A stretch of 64,000 bases of DNA from Melanocharis versteri (taxonomy: Eukaryota; Chordata; Aves; Passeriformes; Melanocharitidae). The notes under the pieces are model-generated. The model ran no database searches, was not told the origin of the DNA, and saw nothing but the letters and a program-made list of their open reading frames with translations. The stretch is taken from positions 149,568 through 213,567 of the forward strand of contig VZTG01007226.1 in assembly GCA_013397845.1 (NCBI GenBank). The letters run 5' to 3'. This document shows, piece after piece, positions 61,801-64,000 of the stretch (position 1 is its first letter; every line of letters begins with the position of its first letter). The translations under genes were made by a program, and so were the position numbers.

Positions 61801-64000
61801 GTCCCTATCTGGAAACTGGTGACTGCTGGTACCTGGAGATTTGCTGGCAGATCAGAGGATTTCCCTAGTCTCGGGCAATTAGTGTCATGCCGGATCACAG
61901 GATTAGAAAAACTGGAAACCCTAAAATGACAGGAGGTACAGCGCAGCTGGGTTTCCTGAGCCAACAGCTCTGCTGGAGGGTATGTATGGTCACAGTCTGT
62001 TCCTCTGGTTTTGAAGTAAGAACATTAACAGGAATAGTGGTTTGTTCATGGAGCCCCTGCCAGAGCCTAAAGCGGCTCCTGCAGGTGCAGGGTCTTGCAC
62101 TCAGCAAGTTCAGACCTCTTGGCCTTTCTCAACACGGCCTCCACGGTGTCCTTCCTTGTGCCCTCAGCTGAGGATTGTGCTTCTGCAATGCAGTTTCAGG
62201 GAATGCGTTTTTAGGTGATTTAATCACGTCTCACCAGTCCTGAAAGGATGATTTATGCCAAGTAAGCTCAAGGTGTTTCTCCCACATGATGAGCAGGTGT
62301 CAGACAGATGATGTGTGCCCTTGGCCCTATGACAAGTTAGGGACTCATTTGTCCAGAGGTGGGCATGTATTTCTTGGGAACTATCAGAGGACTGGGGGGC
62401 AAGGGAAAGGGCAGGGGGAGAACAGCGCAGGGAGGAGTGCTCTGGGACAGAATATTTGGTGGTTTTAGGATTTGTCACCAGCTGCACCACTACAAAAGGT
62501 GCAGAGGCTGCAAGAGCACCATCCCTGTGGGCTGCCAGGCCTCATCAGTGGCTTCACCTGGGCCGGGAGGCCTATTTAAAGCAAGGGGAGGGGTGAAGGT
62601 TGGGCCGTGGGCAAGTTGTTTGTGAGCAATATCAAGCTCTGTTTTGTAAAAAGATGTTTATGAGGCTGTTTTTCTAGAAGTACCTTTTTTTAAAAAAGGA
62701 GCAAATTAGTACCTGGGAGAAAAGGGGTGGGGAGGCAGAAGGCAGTTGGCCTGCTCAAAGGCAGCAGTGAAGACACAGACTGCTGGCAGGTCTCTGCACA
62801 GGATGGATGCCCAAAAGATACAGGAGCATCTACCTTGCTGTGGTCATATGTAAGTGTCACCTCAGGTAAGTGACATGTAACCAGTACACACGTGCCAGTG
62901 TTAATGGGCTGCCTGATGGATGACAAGCTTGATGGAGCTCTCTGGGGAGATGTAAACCTTCAGAGTATTGCCAGGTAAGGGGCTCTCATGCCCTCATTTC
63001 AACATGTGTCTGAAATCATCCTGTAAAAGTGAAACTAAATGGAGTTGAGAAGCACTGTTGAGGCTTTTCAAAAATTCTAGGATCACCTCCTACTTTTATT
63101 TCTCAAGACCCCTCTCAGAATAAAAAAAAAAAAATCTTCACAAAGAGGAAGCGGGAGTTTTTCATATATTAAACAGTAGTAAGCGGGAAGACTTCTCTGG
63201 CTCACCCAACCTCACTGCGTAATGCAGTAGAAAATGTTGTAGCAATCCTCCAACTAGTAGGAACTGAAAATAGCTTTCTCCTTTGCTGTGCTTGTTTATT
63301 TCTCCTGTGCCAGATCTGTCTCTTGTTTGGCAGGAAAACTGCCAGGAGTATATGAGGAAACTCTGGACGATGGGTGTTTGGAATATGCTGTTGTGAAAGC
63401 ACTTGAACTTCTCTAGAGCCTTTCAGCAGAGGGCTGTGAAGCAGTTTACGAACATCAGTTAATGGGAGGCTGTAAATAAGAGAAATCTGGTGGAGAAAAG
63501 GCTTTTCATCATGAAAGGCCTGATCTGTTTTCACAATCTTGGAGGCAGAGGTTAATGCGGTGAAGGCCAGCGCCGCTGTGGGCTGACTTTCCATCAGTAA
63601 TTTTTAGCCTGCAACCACACGTGGAGCACGGCCCTGCTGCTCGTAAAAAAGTGCCAAGGTTGGGACAGAATGTCAGCCAGAGGGGTCGGCGGCTCCCCGA
63701 CAGGGTCTGACCCAAGCCCTGGGGTATGAGGAACAGCAGAAATAAATGGTCCTGTGAACGTGTGCACACAGGACTATGGGCCCCTGCCCCCAGACATGGA
63801 GTTCTATTTGGGTAACTAAAGCAATTGGTGTGTTAGCCTTTCCTCCCATCTCCTGTTATCTGATCCTGCAGAGAATGACAGCCTAGGTTTGTTGTTTTCA
63901 ACGAGCAGCATCTGACTTCCAATGAATCTGCACCCAAAAGAAGTATTTGTACTTTATTTTGGGGTGATGGCAGTGCTAGTTGTGAGATGCAGGCTTGCTT
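58791..64000. other. intergenic region downstream of RREB1
   Basis: No exon, RNA gene or recognisable transposon was found in 5.2 kb. Open frames on both strands (up to about 130 codons, for example 63202-63594 minus) have no domain. In human, SSR1 lies next, on the opposite strand; its 3' end is not visible here. An A13 run occurs near 63122-63134. Confidence 0.7.

Noticed and set aside
1..64000. CR1 LINE, LTR retrovirus, tRNA, snoRNA or CRISPR array
   Set aside because: I looked for CR1 3' octamer tails, long terminal repeats, tRNA cloverleaf boxes, C/D box pairs and regularly spaced repeats. Only isolated chance matches (single ATTCTGTG-like octamers) were seen.
58791..64000. 3' end of SSR1, the expected convergent neighbour
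   Set aside because: No sequence encoding an SSR1 segment was recognised on the minus strand, so it probably lies beyond the window.

Overview
This window is vertebrate genomic DNA, most likely from a bird. It holds large introns with consensus GT-AG splice sites, no recognisable mammalian-type SINE or LINE, little interspersed repeat of any kind, and one gene I can name. That gene is the 3' portion of RREB1 (Ras-responsive element binding protein 1, a C2H2 zinc-finger transcription factor) on the + strand. No bacterial or viral gene set, RNA gene or CRISPR array is visible. The bird assignment is inference from genome texture and from protein differences relative to mammalian RREB1.

Layout. 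An intron tail occupies 1-198. Seven coding exons follow: 199-362, 18788-18932, 20090-20229, 33668-33857, 35466-38205, 51521-52264 and 54400-54905 (stop TGA at 54903-54905). Their phases join exactly: 4629 nt, giving 1542 residues plus the stop. Together they encode 14 C2H2 fingers, a basic nuclear-localisation-like cluster, an AT-hook-like basic patch, several psi-K-x-E SUMO-type sites and PxDLS-like CtBP motifs. About the first 200 residues, including the N-terminal fingers, lie upstream of the window. The 3' UTR runs from 54906 to about 58790 and ends at a pair of AATAAA signals.

The most interesting items are these. (1) At 43359-43510, in the intron after the largest exon, lies a relic of the 55-residue alternative zinc-finger exon known from mammalian RREB1. 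Its acceptor and phase are intact, but about 13 nt are missing in total, the finger is broken, an early in-frame stop results and the donor appears lost. (2) The 3' UTR contains a roughly 580-bp segment present twice at 1074-bp spacing, about 99.7% identical, on both sides of a 324-N gap. This is probably a false (haplotypic) duplication in the assembly, and removing it returns the 3' UTR to about 2.8 kb. (3) A 127-bp element with imperfect terminal inverted repeats and a 5-bp target-site duplication sits between the gap and the second copy. (4) A CpG-rich block lies inside the 3' UTR. (5) Exon 51521-52264 carries a PLDLK CtBP-type motif that I do not recall in human RREB1. (6) A 162-codon antisense open frame with an internal repeat lies in the fifth intron; I do not recognise it and it may be noncoding.

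The remaining tens of kilobases are intronic or intergenic. I list microsatellites there and a few stretches that look like conserved regulatory DNA by motif content only. I found no wholly new biological system; the strongest novel observation is the decayed cassette exon.
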